Position numbers and translations under genes: made by a program. 43,985 nucleotides of DNA from Carboxylicivirga sediminis (GTDB lineage Bacteria; Bacteroidota; Bacteroidia; Bacteroidales; Marinilabiliaceae). The stretch covers positions 1-43,985 of the forward strand of contig NZ_JAGTAR010000045.1 of the NCBI RefSeq assembly GCF_018156225.1, written 5' to 3'. This document shows, in pieces, positions 34,716 through 43,894 of this stretch. The notes under the pieces were generated by a model that was not told where the DNA came from, did no database searches, and worked only from the letters and a program-made list of their open reading frames with translations. Position 1 is the stretch's first letter; each line of letters opens with the position of its first letter.

Positions 34716-35574
34716 ATTTTAATCGGGCAGCAATATCTTTTTCCAGTTCGTCTCTAAGTTGTTGCAATAAAGGGTGATTCGCTTTCAGACTGTATTCGCC
34801 GATTTGATTAATGGGCAGCAGGCGGGGAGATGTTCCACTGATAAAAGCTGCTTCCATTTTACTTATATCCTCAACAGGCAGGCACCTGTATTCCAGGGGT
34901 AGGCCTAAATTTTCAATAATAGATATAATATGCTGACGCATTATACCGGGAAGTACAACCGAATCATCCGCGGTAATGAGCGTATTACCATTTATAAAAA
35001 ACAGGTTGGAGCGACTGCCTTCTGTCAGGCAATTATCACTATTCACCAGCAGTGTTTCGTATACATGCCGTTGCTCAATGATGGTGTTGGCTTTTTCTCT
35101 AACATCGGGGTTGTAGATTTTGGCGTTGGGGTGGTGACGCTCAGAAAACTGGAGGGAGCACTTAATGCCTTTTTGCTGTTGCTCTTCAGTGGGGTAACTA
35201 CTTGGTATGAAATAGGCCATAAAAACCTGCTCGCCGTCAGGCATAAACCTGAAGTCGAGCTTTACATTGCCATCTGAAATATTATTGGCTGCATAAAGCA
35301 TTTTTAGCCGATTGCCTAGCTGACTAATGCGAATGATTGGTTTCTGGTTGGCAATTCTAAGACTGTTCTCCAAACGCTTAAGGTGCTCTTCAATGAACAG
35401 GGGCGTATTTTTCTGAATGCGAAATACCTCATAAATGCACACTTCTTCGTTGGTGATAGCACTGTTGAAAAAGTTCACCGACTTAAGTGTTCTGTCCATC
35501 AGGAAATATTGTCCTAGTATAACAGATTGCATTGAATATGAGGTATGGTTATAAACGAAGATGAAGATAGACAT
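34714..35574 (-). CDS. Class IV PLP-dependent aminotransferase/lyase
   Basis: 286 aa as drawn; inner Met codons ending at 35532 and 35499 are alternative starts, and the one at 35499 (MDRTLKSVNFFNSA) gives the most family-like N-terminus. The fold type IV pattern is visible: EEVCIYEVFRIQKNTPLFIEEHLKRLENSL near the N-terminus, the probable PLP lysine in NAKIYNPD (about 151), and TEGSRSNLFFI (about 190-200) with E binding the pyridine nitrogen. The tail VLPGIMRQHIISI matches D-amino-acid transaminase or aminodeoxychorismate lyase types. I cannot assign IlvE, PabC or Dat with certainty; no pab or ilv genes are nearby. Confidence 0.85.
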   Translation of the reverse strand: MSIFIFVYNHTSYSMQSVILGQYFLMDRTLKSVNFFNSAITNEEVCIYEVFRIQKNTPLFIEEHLKRLENSLRIANQKPIIRISQLGNRLKMLYAANNISDGNVKLDFRFMPDGEQVFMAYFIPSSYPTEEQQQKGIKCSLQFSERHHPNAKIYNPDVREKANTIIEQRHVYETLLVNSDNCLTEGSRSNLFFINGNTLITADDSVVLPGIMRQHIISIIENLGLPLEYRCLPVEDISKMEAAFISGTSPRLLPINQIGEYSLKANHPLLQQLRDELEKDIAARLK

Positions 35575-35694
35575 TTTTTTATACTTCTGACCTATATAGT
35601 GAATTATTACTCTGTTGTAAGAAATAGCTCACGTCAAGGCTCAACTAAACAAATATGTGATAATTTAGGGGTGTGAAAATATAATCTCAATTCA

Positions 35695-36159
35695 ATGAAG
35701 AACTTTACATTTCTAGTACTTTTTATGGCATTTGTCACAGTCTCTTGCCAGTACGGGGGTACTGCATCATCTAACAAGCCAGCCAACGACACAATTCAAA
35801 CGGCCAGTGGGTTAAAGTATTTGTATCTCAAGAAAGGCGATGGTCCAAAGATTGTATCCGGAGCAAGGGTAGGGACCTATTTAAGCCTGATGGTGAATGA
35901 TTCAGTAGTTTGGAATACTAATGAACTTCCTGATTCACTTTTTACGTTTATAGCTGATTCTACACGTTTGATCAAAGGATTTACTGAGGTGTCGATGCTG
36001 CTTCGTGAAGGCGATGAGATAATTGCTATTTTGCCTGATTCGCTGGCTTATGGAGCTAAGGGTGCAGGGGATATTATTCCGCCCAACGCAACTTTGGTTT
36101 ATGATCAGTTTAAGGTAATGAGTGTTGTATTGCCTGATAGCACACTAGTAGTTGAATAA
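35695..36159 (+). CDS. FKBP-type peptidyl-prolyl isomerase lipoprotein
   Basis: 154 aa. Lipobox VTVSC (Cys18) after a standard signal peptide. The FKBP domain covers about 37-148: TASGLKYLYLKKGDGPKIVSGARVGTYLSLMVNDSVVWNT, then LIKGFTEVSMLLREGDEIIAILPDSLAYGAKGAGDIIPPNATLVYDQFKVM, with the typical G-A-x-x-x-x-IPPNATLVYD core. Key active-site residues (the Y/F of LAYG and the I-P-P) are kept, while others such as the F-D-S motif are replaced by V-W-N. It probably assists folding of envelope proteins from the periplasmic face of a membrane. It is monocistronic. Confidence 0.93.
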   Translation: MKNFTFLVLFMAFVTVSCQYGGTASSNKPANDTIQTASGLKYLYLKKGDGPKIVSGARVGTYLSLMVNDSVVWNTNELPDSLFTFIADSTRLIKGFTEVSMLLREGDEIIAILPDSLAYGAKGAGDIIPPNATLVYDQFKVMSVVLPDSTLVVE

Positions 36160-36181
36160 AATTTTAAGGTGTGCTGGTTAA

Positions 36182-37591
36182 TTATTCGGCACTAATCAAT
36201 TGATTGGAGTAATACAAATAGTTGAGCAGTTCCAGCTGATATTTGATGTAGGCTTCGGCCAACTTTAGTCTGCTACCTATGTATTTCTCCTGTCTTTTGT
36301 TCAGCATAAAAACAGAGCTTTCGCCGTATTTAAACTTTTCGGCTTCACCATCCATCAATTGTTTGTAGTTAATGGCATTTGTTTCGTTAATATCTATTTG
36401 CTGTTGTAACACCGATTGTTGTAACCAGCTTGCTTCGGCCTTATTAAATAATTCATTTTGTTTGTAGTTTAAATCCAATTGCAACTCCTGAAGCTTTAGT
36501 TTTCCCATCTTTACCTCAGCGCGTTCTGAACGCAGCAATAATGGCATTGAAAAACCCACACCCATTTTGTAATTGGCAATGTCAAAACTATGAATAGCCA
36601 TGTTATCTGAAGTTGTCAGTAGTGGGTTGTATTTCACCTTTAATTTAGGCTTCAGTTTTTCACGTTTCAGTCGCTGTTCAATCTCAGTTATAGATAGCTT
36701 GTTGATAGAGGCTTGTATCGCAGGGTGATTGTGTATAAGTGCGCTGTCGTAACGTACTACCTGGTGACGATAAAGCTCTCTGTAGTGTTCAGGGAGAGTG
36801 TTCGGTTGCAAATTAAGAGCTTCGTTATTATACCATAAATAGTTTTCTACCGACTGTCTGGATTTAATCAGGTATATCTCATTCTTATTGAACAGACTAA
36901 TGGCTTCCTGATATAAAATGTGTGCTTCAAGCGTATCCATTGAAGTCTTTTCGCCCTGCAGGTACGATTCACGCGTGTTAGTATAATAATCGTAAGCGAT
37001 GGTTATGTTTTCGCTCAAAACATCCATGAAAGAGTGGTACAATTGCCAGGTATGGTATGTATACATTGCATTGTACAGAAGGTCGTTGAGTAAGGTGTTT
37101 TGCTCATTAAGTGAAAGGTGTTGAAATTCTTTGGCCTGACGGATAGCAGTGTTGCGTTCATTAACCAATAAACCATTCAGTAAATTAATTTCGATGCCTA
37201 AATGCCATAAGCCATATTCATCGGTGGTATTTTCTGGATTGAGATAATCGCCTTTAGTATTCTCATAACCGCCAACAATAGTTACACCTGTGGATGTAGG
37301 GAACCTTAGGCGACTTTGAAATTTCTCATAGTAAAGTTTATCATTCAGGTTCTTCTTATCCCAATCAGCATCGAGTGTAGGGTCTGTGCTGCCTTTGGCT
37401 TTCATTAAAGCGGCTTCGGCATAAGATGGCTTAAGCTTAGCTTTTTGGGCAACCGGGTGATAGAGTAATATATTGGTAATATAATCATCGTAACTAAGTA
37501 CCAGACTATCTGATTGTGCCGAGGCATGTATGCCAGTCAGACCCATAACTAGCAGAATGCATATGTGTATAATGTATTTCGTTGTATTCAA
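36182..37591 (-). CDS. TolC family outer-membrane efflux protein
   Basis: 469 aa. Signal peptide ending near HASAQ. Two long helical repeats with the TolC/OEP pattern: NEQNTLLNDLLYNAMYTYHTWQLYHSF and, in the second half, QELQLDLNYKQNELFNKAEASWLQQSVLQQQIDINETNAINYKQLMDGEAEKFKYGESSVFMLNKRQEKYIGSRLKLAEAYIKYQLELLNYLYYS. The FKYGESSVFMLNKRQ motif marks the turn region. It is the last gene of the three-gene exporter operon (37 bases after the HlyD-type gene) and supplies the outer-membrane exit duct. Confidence 0.92.
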   Translation of the reverse strand: MNTTKYIIHICILLVMGLTGIHASAQSDSLVLSYDDYITNILLYHPVAQKAKLKPSYAEAALMKAKGSTDPTLDADWDKKNLNDKLYYEKFQSRLRFPTSTGVTIVGGYENTKGDYLNPENTTDEYGLWHLGIEINLLNGLLVNERNTAIRQAKEFQHLSLNEQNTLLNDLLYNAMYTYHTWQLYHSFMDVLSENITIAYDYYTNTRESYLQGEKTSMDTLEAHILYQEAISLFNKNEIYLIKSRQSVENYLWYNNEALNLQPNTLPEHYRELYRHQVVRYDSALIHNHPAIQASINKLSITEIEQRLKREKLKPKLKVKYNPLLTTSDNMAIHSFDIANYKMGVGFSMPLLLRSERAEVKMGKLKLQELQLDLNYKQNELFNKAEASWLQQSVLQQQIDINETNAINYKQLMDGEAEKFKYGESSVFMLNKRQEKYIGSRLKLAEAYIKYQLELLNYLYYSNQLISAE

Positions 37592-37628
37592 CTTGCTGGT
37601 GTTTTGTATGATGTCGGGTAATTCTGGT

Positions 37629-39002
37629 TTATTTAATTGATTTAATAGGAGCTTTCAGTTTTACCTCCTCTTTATCAACTCCTGATTGGTAAAAATCGGG
37701 TGGGAAACCATTTAGCTGGCGCCATAATTCATACCATACAGGTACCTTGTTTAGTAACAGGAAGGCTTCGGTTCCGGCACCAACCCTCAATTGCTCGGGC
37801 CAGGGTCTGTCAGCTACTTCAGGGCTAATGAGTACCCGGTAATGGCCATTGTCGCTAATGTACTGATCGATGGCCACTATGGTACCATTAAATACGCCGG
37901 TTGATGATTGAGGCCATCCGCTGATAACAATGGCCGGCCATCCGTCAAAGCGCAGGCGCGCACTATTACCCACATGTAGTAGCGGAAGATCATTAGGCTT
38001 AAGATATACTTCAACAGCCAGGTCATAATTATCGGGCACAATGATAGCGATGTCACTGCCTTCTTTTATTGTTTCGCCAATTCCTTTTCTTAATATTTTG
38101 GTGACATAACCAGATTGAGGCGCCGTGAGATAATAATATTGCTGGCGCATGCTGTAATTACTTATTGTGCTCTTCAGTTTGGCAATTGTAGCTTCGTTCT
38201 CCATCTTGGCCGAAATAGCCGATTGCAGGTCCGATTGTGATTTAGCCAGCTTATCGGTATACTCCTGCTCAATGGCCAATAATTCAATGGTGAGGATACC
38301 CACAGTGTTTTGCTGGTTGATCCACTTATTTTGTTGCACACTTACCTTTGCCTCAGCTTCTTGTTTTTTGTACTGTTTTTCTTGTAATTCAGATAAGGTC
38401 TTCAATCCTTTATCATACAGTTCCTTTGTTCGACTATATTGGTTAACAGCTATTGCCAGGTTATTGCGAAATACTTCGAGATCGATGCTGTCCATTGAAG
38501 ACTTGTTTCGTTCTTGCACCAGCTTTTGAAGCGTTTGCTGACGTTTAAGTGCCAGACCTTCATCAAGTGCTCTGTATTGCTTTTTCAGGGCTTCAATTTT
38601 ACTGTCGTATGAAGTTCTGCTTTGGTTCTTCGCTTCAAGTTGTTCGGTTGTATTGGCTATCAGATTAGGATCGAAGTATTCGGCTTTTACTTCAGAAATA
38701 TGCAATATGGTATCGCCTTGATTAACAAAGTCACCTTCGCGCACAAACCATTCTTCAATACGACCTGATATGACAGATTGTATGGCCTGAGGATGTTGTT
38801 CGGGCTGACGGGTTGTTACATAACCCTTAGTACTTATATTTTGTGTCCACGGAAGAAACAGGCCAATTAGCAATACCACAAAACAGCCCAGCATCACATA
38901 TATAGGAGCTTGCTTAACCTGGCATTTCAGAATGATCTGATAGGATTTAAACTGGCTCAGTTCAATATCATTTTTAACACTATTATTTGAGATATCTAGC
39001 AT
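37629..39002 (-). CDS. HlyD-type membrane fusion protein
   Basis: 457 aa, anchored by an N-terminal helix (about 35-52, VMLGCFVVLLIGLFLPWTQ). The biotinyl-lipoyl-like hairpin half is at IQSVISGRIEEWFVREGDFVNQGDTILHI (74-102) and its partner at TAPQSGYVTKILRKGIGETIKEGSDIAIIVP near 298-328. A long coiled-coil hairpin (about 115-285) lies between. The C-terminal beta domain is rich in short strands. It links the ABC protein (start 4 bases upstream) with the TolC-type channel downstream, forming a type I-like tripartite pump. The hairpin length suits a TolC contact. Confidence 0.92.
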   Translation of the reverse strand: MLDISNNSVKNDIELSQFKSYQIILKCQVKQAPIYVMLGCFVVLLIGLFLPWTQNISTKGYVTTRQPEQHPQAIQSVISGRIEEWFVREGDFVNQGDTILHISEVKAEYFDPNLIANTTEQLEAKNQSRTSYDSKIEALKKQYRALDEGLALKRQQTLQKLVQERNKSSMDSIDLEVFRNNLAIAVNQYSRTKELYDKGLKTLSELQEKQYKKQEAEAKVSVQQNKWINQQNTVGILTIELLAIEQEYTDKLAKSQSDLQSAISAKMENEATIAKLKSTISNYSMRQQYYYLTAPQSGYVTKILRKGIGETIKEGSDIAIIVPDNYDLAVEVYLKPNDLPLLHVGNSARLRFDGWPAIVISGWPQSSTGVFNGTIVAIDQYISDNGHYRVLISPEVADRPWPEQLRVGAGTEAFLLLNKVPVWYELWRQLNGFPPDFYQSGVDKEEVKLKAPIKSIK

Positions 39003-39005
39003 GTC

Positions 39006-40649
39006 CTATTGTCCTATTTGGTTTAAGTCAATAATTCTTTCACATTTCTCTTTCCAATAATTGAAGTCTGATACCACAAGTACCGTACAGTTAAACTCTT
39101 TTGAGGTCAGGTAATCAATGATTCTTATTTTTTCATCTTCCTCAATAAACTGCAAAGGTTCTTCAAGTAACAATAACCTGGGTTTATGAATTAATATACG
39201 GGCTATCTGTATCTTCTGAATAACACCGCGGGGAAGCCGGCGCCCACCACTGTCGATGATGGAATCAATACCATATGATTGTCTTCTCAGAAACTCATCT
39301 AAATGTAGAAAACGTAGGGTTTTATCCAGAGCTTCATCGGGCAGGTTCTGCCCCATCAAAATATTATCTCTGATGCTTCCTTCAAACAGTTGATTGGTGG
39401 GCAGCCCAACACCAATAGATGAGAAATAATCATCACGTTTATAGTGCGATATAGGTACATTATCTATCAGTAGTTCGCCTTCAGTTGCGTTAAACAACCC
39501 GGAGATTAACTTTGTTAAAATCGTTTTGCCACTACCTGAAGTGCCGTAAAGGACCACCTTTTCGTTGGCTGCAATGTCAAAGGAAATATTATTCAGAACT
39601 TTTATATCTTCACCTGGAAATGATAAGGAAATGTTTCGGGCCTTAACAGACAGTCCTGTTGAGTTATTAATGGTGGATGTTCCTTTATTTTCATCCAGTT
39701 TTAGATCACTTACGTAGCCTATTTTCTCAAGGGCTGTCAGTACATCATAGATGGTTTCTATCACGCGTATCACCTTTTCAACCGAATTGATGATAAGAAT
39801 GATAATGATTTCGGCTGCAACAAACTGGCCAAGATTGATTTTTTCCTGAAAGACCAGAATACCTCCCAGTATTAGTAAGCTGGCAGCTACAGTAAGTTTA
39901 AAACCAATGAATAACCAAAACTGCTGCAACAACACACGGAAATGACTTTGGCGACATTCTAAGTAGCTGCTAACAATATCGTCTGTTTTGTCGAGGTGTA
40001 GTTTGTTTTTATTGAATATTTTAAAGGTGGCATTGGTTCTCGCAATTTCTTCTAGCCAGTGGGCAATTTTATACTTGTATTTGCTTTCTTGCAAACTGGT
40101 ATCCAATCCTTTTCGACCGGTTATTTTATATATGATCCAGATTATAACTGCCAGGATAAATCCCAGAATAATAAAATAGGAACTATATATAGTTAACAGG
40201 ATCAGGCCAAAGAATATTTGGAAAATGGCCATTGAAAAATCAATCAAAATTTTAGGAAGACCTTTCTGAATCGTTAAAGTATCAAAGAAGCGATTGACAA
40301 GCTCGGGCGCATGTACTTTGTCTAGTTGAAGAAATGCTATGCGAGGAAATCGAAATGCAAATTCAAAAGCAGAGCGGGCAAAAATATCCTGCTGAATATT
40401 TTCAACCAGCCGTAACTGGAAAATTTGCAAGATGCCTGTAAGTGCCATGCCAACCAGTACAAATCCAACCAGTACAATCCAAGTTGATGTTAGTTCGCCA
40501 GTTTGTAAGGAGTTAATTATTGCTTGTATACCAACTGGTAAAGTCAGGTTAATAATTCCGATAAAAAAAGCGTATAAGTATATCTGTTTTAGCACTGAAT
40601 TATATTTCTTCAGCAAATTCCATAATCGTTTTGTTGGTTGCAATATCAT
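39006..40649 (-). CDS. ABC exporter with non-canonical nucleotide-binding domain
   Basis: 547 aa fused permease-ATPase. About six membrane helices (roughly 20-300), no N-terminal C39 peptidase domain. The NBD has Walker A GTSGSGKT (369-376), but the Q-loop Gln is missing (SIGVGLPTNQLF, 411-422), the signature is L-P-R-G-V (472-476) instead of LSGGQ, the Walker B aspartate is Glu (LLLLEEP, 492-498), the D-loop is absent (LQFIEEDE) and the switch His is replaced (VVSDFN). ATP binding seems likely; normal hydrolysis is doubtful. Adjacent HlyD- and TolC-type genes indicate a tripartite exporter of unknown cargo. Confidence 0.85.
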   Translation of the reverse strand: MILQPTKRLWNLLKKYNSVLKQIYLYAFFIGIINLTLPVGIQAIINSLQTGELTSTWIVLVGFVLVGMALTGILQIFQLRLVENIQQDIFARSAFEFAFRFPRIAFLQLDKVHAPELVNRFFDTLTIQKGLPKILIDFSMAIFQIFFGLILLTIYSSYFIILGFILAVIIWIIYKITGRKGLDTSLQESKYKYKIAHWLEEIARTNATFKIFNKNKLHLDKTDDIVSSYLECRQSHFRVLLQQFWLFIGFKLTVAASLLILGGILVFQEKINLGQFVAAEIIIILIINSVEKVIRVIETIYDVLTALEKIGYVSDLKLDENKGTSTINNSTGLSVKARNISLSFPGEDIKVLNNISFDIAANEKVVLYGTSGSGKTILTKLISGLFNATEGELLIDNVPISHYKRDDYFSSIGVGLPTNQLFEGSIRDNILMGQNLPDEALDKTLRFLHLDEFLRRQSYGIDSIIDSGGRRLPRGVIQKIQIARILIHKPRLLLLEEPLQFIEEDEKIRIIDYLTSKEFNCTVLVVSDFNYWKEKCERIIDLNQIGQ

Positions 40650-40793
40650 CAGCGGTCTTATTACGTCTGTTTAGTTAATGATGTTAAAACACCTTTGAGG
40701 TAGGTTTGTTTGCGAATTGGATGAAAACTTGATGTAGTTTAAATGCCTCGATAAATTTAAAACTATCCTCTGTTTTATTAGCAATTATGAAAT

Positions 40794-40835
40794 GTATTTT
40801 GTTTTAGTTTAAGTCATTTTAACTAAACAAAATAC
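40794..40835. promoter_or_regulatory. Large inverted repeat upstream of the universal stress protein gene
   Basis: 40794-40809 pairs with 40821-40835 over 15 bases with a single extra T, around an 11-base loop. It ends 30 bases before the ATG at 40866. AT-rich and without a following T-run suited to termination, it may be an operator or a 5' leader hairpin. Confidence 0.5.
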
Positions 40836-40865
40836 GTCGAATTATGTTTTTTCTTTAAAAAGCCT

Positions 40866-42011
40866 ATGAAACTGTTAGAGAATATATTAGTGCCTGTTAA
40901 GGTGAGTGAGGTATCCAAAGCGCAGATGGCTGTCGCTGTTGAGCTGGCAAAGAAGTTTAAATCGCAGCTTTTGCTCTTGCAGGTATTACCTTTAGAAGCC
41001 AAAAATAGTAATGTCAAGGGCATTATTGAAAAGTATGTGGAGGACGATTTTGCTGAACTACTTAACCGTATGAAAGATGCTGGTGTGCATGCCGAAAAAC
41101 TGATTGCCTATGGCAATATGTTCGAGCAGATTATACGATTAGGTGAAGAACACAAGGTTAACCTGACATTAATTCCGGATGATTTTCACCTTTCGGACAA
41201 TCAACAATCGGTGGATTACATGGTGGAAAAATTGTTGCGCAAATCAGAAAAGCCGGTTTGGGTAGTTAAAGAAAATAGTCGGGTGGTGCCATCATCCATC
41301 CTTTGCCCGGTTGATTTTTCGGATGCATCGGCTCGTGCACTAACCAATGCCATCAAAATAGCCCGCATTTTTAAGGCAAAACTAAATGTGCTGAATGTGT
41401 TTGAACCTTTGGAAGAAATGTATTCACTGCGTTACAAGGTGGATTATGACGAGGAAAACAGAGTGCTTGAACAAGAAAATACCGATAGTTTTCAATTATT
41501 TCTGAAGCAGTTCAATTTTATTGATGTAAACTATGAGTTGATTACTTTGCAAGGTCAACCTTACAAGAAGATATTAGAATTTGCAAAGCAGCATCAGGTG
41601 GATATCCTATTTATGGGAGCCACAGGTAAAACATTTTTTCAGCGACTTTTACTGGGTAGTGTTACCGAGCTAGTAGTCCGCGATTTACCTTGCTCCATTG
41701 TCGTTACCAAGTCGGAAAATATATTAAACCTAAAAATAGAGCAGGATATTACAGATTTGGAAAAATTACTATCTAATGCCATTAAACTGGAGGAGGCTGG
41801 CTTCTATGCTGATGCTATTGAACAGGTGAACGCTGCACTGAAAATAAATGATTTACACCTGCCTGCCATTTATGCATTGGTTCGGTTGTATTCAAAAACA
41901 GATAATCAGGAAATGGCTGATGTTTACAATAAAAAAGCCGATGAAATATTGAAGCGATTGTGGAACAAAAAAATTGAGCTCGAGATACGTAAGGGAATGG
42001 AGCAAAGCTAG
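40866..42011 (+). CDS. Tandem universal stress protein with TPR-like tail
   Basis: 381 aa. Two USP domains in a row: 1-139 (ILVPVKVSEVSKAQMAVAVELAKKFKSQLLLLQV) and 141-281 (SILCPVDFSDASARALTNAIKIARIFKAKLNVLNVF). The second domain holds the ATP-binding pattern G-A-T-G-K-T-x(8)-G-S-V (about 255-270), the first lacks it, as in many tandem USPs. The C-terminal ~85 residues (IEQDITDLEKLLSNAIKLEEAGFYADAIEQVNAALKIND) are helical and TPR-like, an unusual addition for this family. Likely role: stress or growth-arrest response in the cytoplasm. It is monocistronic, with a large inverted repeat upstream. Confidence 0.9.
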   Translation: MKLLENILVPVKVSEVSKAQMAVAVELAKKFKSQLLLLQVLPLEAKNSNVKGIIEKYVEDDFAELLNRMKDAGVHAEKLIAYGNMFEQIIRLGEEHKVNLTLIPDDFHLSDNQQSVDYMVEKLLRKSEKPVWVVKENSRVVPSSILCPVDFSDASARALTNAIKIARIFKAKLNVLNVFEPLEEMYSLRYKVDYDEENRVLEQENTDSFQLFLKQFNFIDVNYELITLQGQPYKKILEFAKQHQVDILFMGATGKTFFQRLLLGSVTELVVRDLPCSIVVTKSENILNLKIEQDITDLEKLLSNAIKLEEAGFYADAIEQVNAALKINDLHLPAIYALVRLYSKTDNQEMADVYNKKADEILKRLWNKKIELEIRKGMEQS

Positions 42012-42023
42012 AAATGTAATTTA

Positions 42024-42066
42024 TACAGTGCTGATGCAACGCAAGACTTTTTCCATCAGCACTGTA
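42024..42066. terminator. Bidirectional terminator-like hairpin between USP and GNAT-nitrilase genes
   Basis: Perfect 13-bp inverted repeat (42024-42036 with 42054-42066) around a 17-base loop, between two convergent stop codons. T-runs are poor, so it could act as a mRNA end stabiliser. Confidence 0.65.
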
Positions 42067-42090
42067 AGCTATGTATGACCTATAGTATTC

Positions 42091-43638
42091 TTACTCCTCT
42101 GAAGTACGCGTAATTGTATAAATGTCTTTCCGTCTGTCTTTGAGGTTACGCACACTGCCCAGCTGATTCAATTCTCTCAGTTTATCTATATCAACATCTG
42201 CTATTAAAATCATCTCAGTATTGGGGGTGGCCTCTGCCTTGATACCATTTGTAGGAAAGGCAAAGTCGCAAGGCGTAAATACCATCGATTGTGCATACTG
42301 AATATCCATATTATGCACTTTGGGCAGGTTACCCACACTTCCGGCAATTGCCACGTAACATTCATTTTCAATGGCTCGTGCCTGTGCACAGCTTTTTACC
42401 CGCGAATAGCCGTTTTGTGTATCGGTTAAAAAGGGTACAAACAGGATATCTATACCATCTTCGGCCAATAGGCGGCTCAACTCCGGAAATTCAACATCGT
42501 AACAAACCAAAATACCAATTTTACCACAATCAGTATCATAGGTGCGGATGGTATTACCTCCTTGTAATCCCCATACTTTTACCTCGTCAGGTGTCACGTG
42601 CAGCTTCTCAAAGCGTTCTATTCCACCATCGCGTTTGCACAGGTAGCCTGCGTTATACAGGTTGTTATCCACCACCTCTGGCATGCTGCCGGTTATAATA
42701 TTGATGTTATAGGTGATGGCCAGTTCGGCAAAGCGCTTGGTTATATCTTCGGTGTATTCGGCCAGTTTGCGTATGGCTTCGGGTTCGGACAGGTGATTAT
42801 ACCTCGACATTAGAGGCGCATTGAAAAATTCAGGGAATAGGGCGAAGTCGCACCTGTAGCCCGACACAGCATCAACAAAGTACTCGGCTTGCTGCATCAA
42901 CTCTTCAAAGTCGCGGTAAAGACGCATCTGCCATTGAATAAGACCCAGGCGAACAATGGTTTTTTTGGTAGCTGCTGTGTCTGTTTCTTTTTCGTAGTAC
43001 ACATTGTCCCACTCCAGCAATACGGCATATTCTTTTGATTCCTTGTCGCCCTCCAGGTAGCCCTGAAGTACCCTGGCCGGGTGAAAGTCATTTGACATCT
43101 GGAAGTTAAGAACCGGATCGTGAATTTCTTTGTTACGTACTTTTTCGATGTATTCACGGGGCGATATCTCGGAAGAATATTGATGATAGTTGGGGATGCG
43201 TCCGCCAAATACAATACCTTTCAGGTTGAGTTTTTCGCAGAGTTCCTTGCGGTAATCGTATAAGCGGCGCCCTAATCGCAGGCCTCTGAATTTGGGTCTT
43301 ATAAATACATCAATGCCATATAGCTTATTACCATCGGGGGTATGTGTGTTGAAAGTATATGAGCCGGTGATTTGGCTGTAGGTGTGTTTGTCGCCAAATT
43401 TCTTGTAATCAACAATGATTGACAGTGCGCATCCTGCTAATTCATTGTCTACTTTAATACCTACTTGTCCTTCCGGGAATTTTTCAATCAGTGTTTTAAT
43501 GTGCTGTTCTTTCCAATAGGCTTCGGGCATGTTCGAATAGGCCTCCTGCATGGCACTCTTAATTTCATCATAATCATCAAGTGTGAGGAAAACCAACTCT
43601 ATATTATCAATAGCCTGAACGTCTGTTTTTGTTTCCAT
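42091..43638 (-). CDS. GNAT acetyltransferase-carbon-nitrogen hydrolase fusion
   Basis: 515 aa fusion. The GNAT domain (about 10-215) has the acetyl-CoA loop R118-G-L-R-L-G-R-R (118-125) after strand 4 (KLYGIDVFIRPKF). The nitrilase-superfamily domain (about 228-505) carries the complete catalytic triad: E270 in ALFPEFF, K345 in RFEKLHVT and C379 in ILVCYDVEFPEL. This domain pair is a recognised bifunctional family; the natural substrate is not established, though amidase activity on an acylated amine would be logical. It is monocistronic; the upstream 43639-43880 region is AT-rich, and I see no clear minus-strand -7 box there. Confidence 0.95.
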   Translation of the reverse strand: METKTDVQAIDNIELVFLTLDDYDEIKSAMQEAYSNMPEAYWKEQHIKTLIEKFPEGQVGIKVDNELAGCALSIIVDYKKFGDKHTYSQITGSYTFNTHTPDGNKLYGIDVFIRPKFRGLRLGRRLYDYRKELCEKLNLKGIVFGGRIPNYHQYSSEISPREYIEKVRNKEIHDPVLNFQMSNDFHPARVLQGYLEGDKESKEYAVLLEWDNVYYEKETDTAATKKTIVRLGLIQWQMRLYRDFEELMQQAEYFVDAVSGYRCDFALFPEFFNAPLMSRYNHLSEPEAIRKLAEYTEDITKRFAELAITYNINIITGSMPEVVDNNLYNAGYLCKRDGGIERFEKLHVTPDEVKVWGLQGGNTIRTYDTDCGKIGILVCYDVEFPELSRLLAEDGIDILFVPFLTDTQNGYSRVKSCAQARAIENECYVAIAGSVGNLPKVHNMDIQYAQSMVFTPCDFAFPTNGIKAEATPNTEMILIADVDIDKLRELNQLGSVRNLKDRRKDIYTITRTSEE

Positions 43639-43882
43639 GGTAATCTATAATTATCAAATTAACAGATGATTGTAATTAAGTAAAAGGTTGCATTAATGGC
43701 CGGCTAATTTATGGATATAATTGACACCTGCTATTATTTCGTAAAATTATTTTGGGGTAATCAAATAATAAAGTCAAACGTACTTACAGTTTAATTATCA
43801 GCTTTTATGATGAATATAGTCGGTTAGTTTCGTCTGGTTGACATCAAATGCACTGTGATGCTACAGGTCAAACAGAACTTCT

Positions 43883-43890
43883 TATCTTTG
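43883..43890 (+). promoter_or_regulatory. Candidate -7 box pointing out of the window
   Basis: TATCTTTG fits TAnnTTTG on the plus strand, just before the terminal repeat. No gene follows inside the window, so it may serve the next gene or the repeat itself. Confidence 0.3.
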
Positions 43891-43894
43891 TTAC

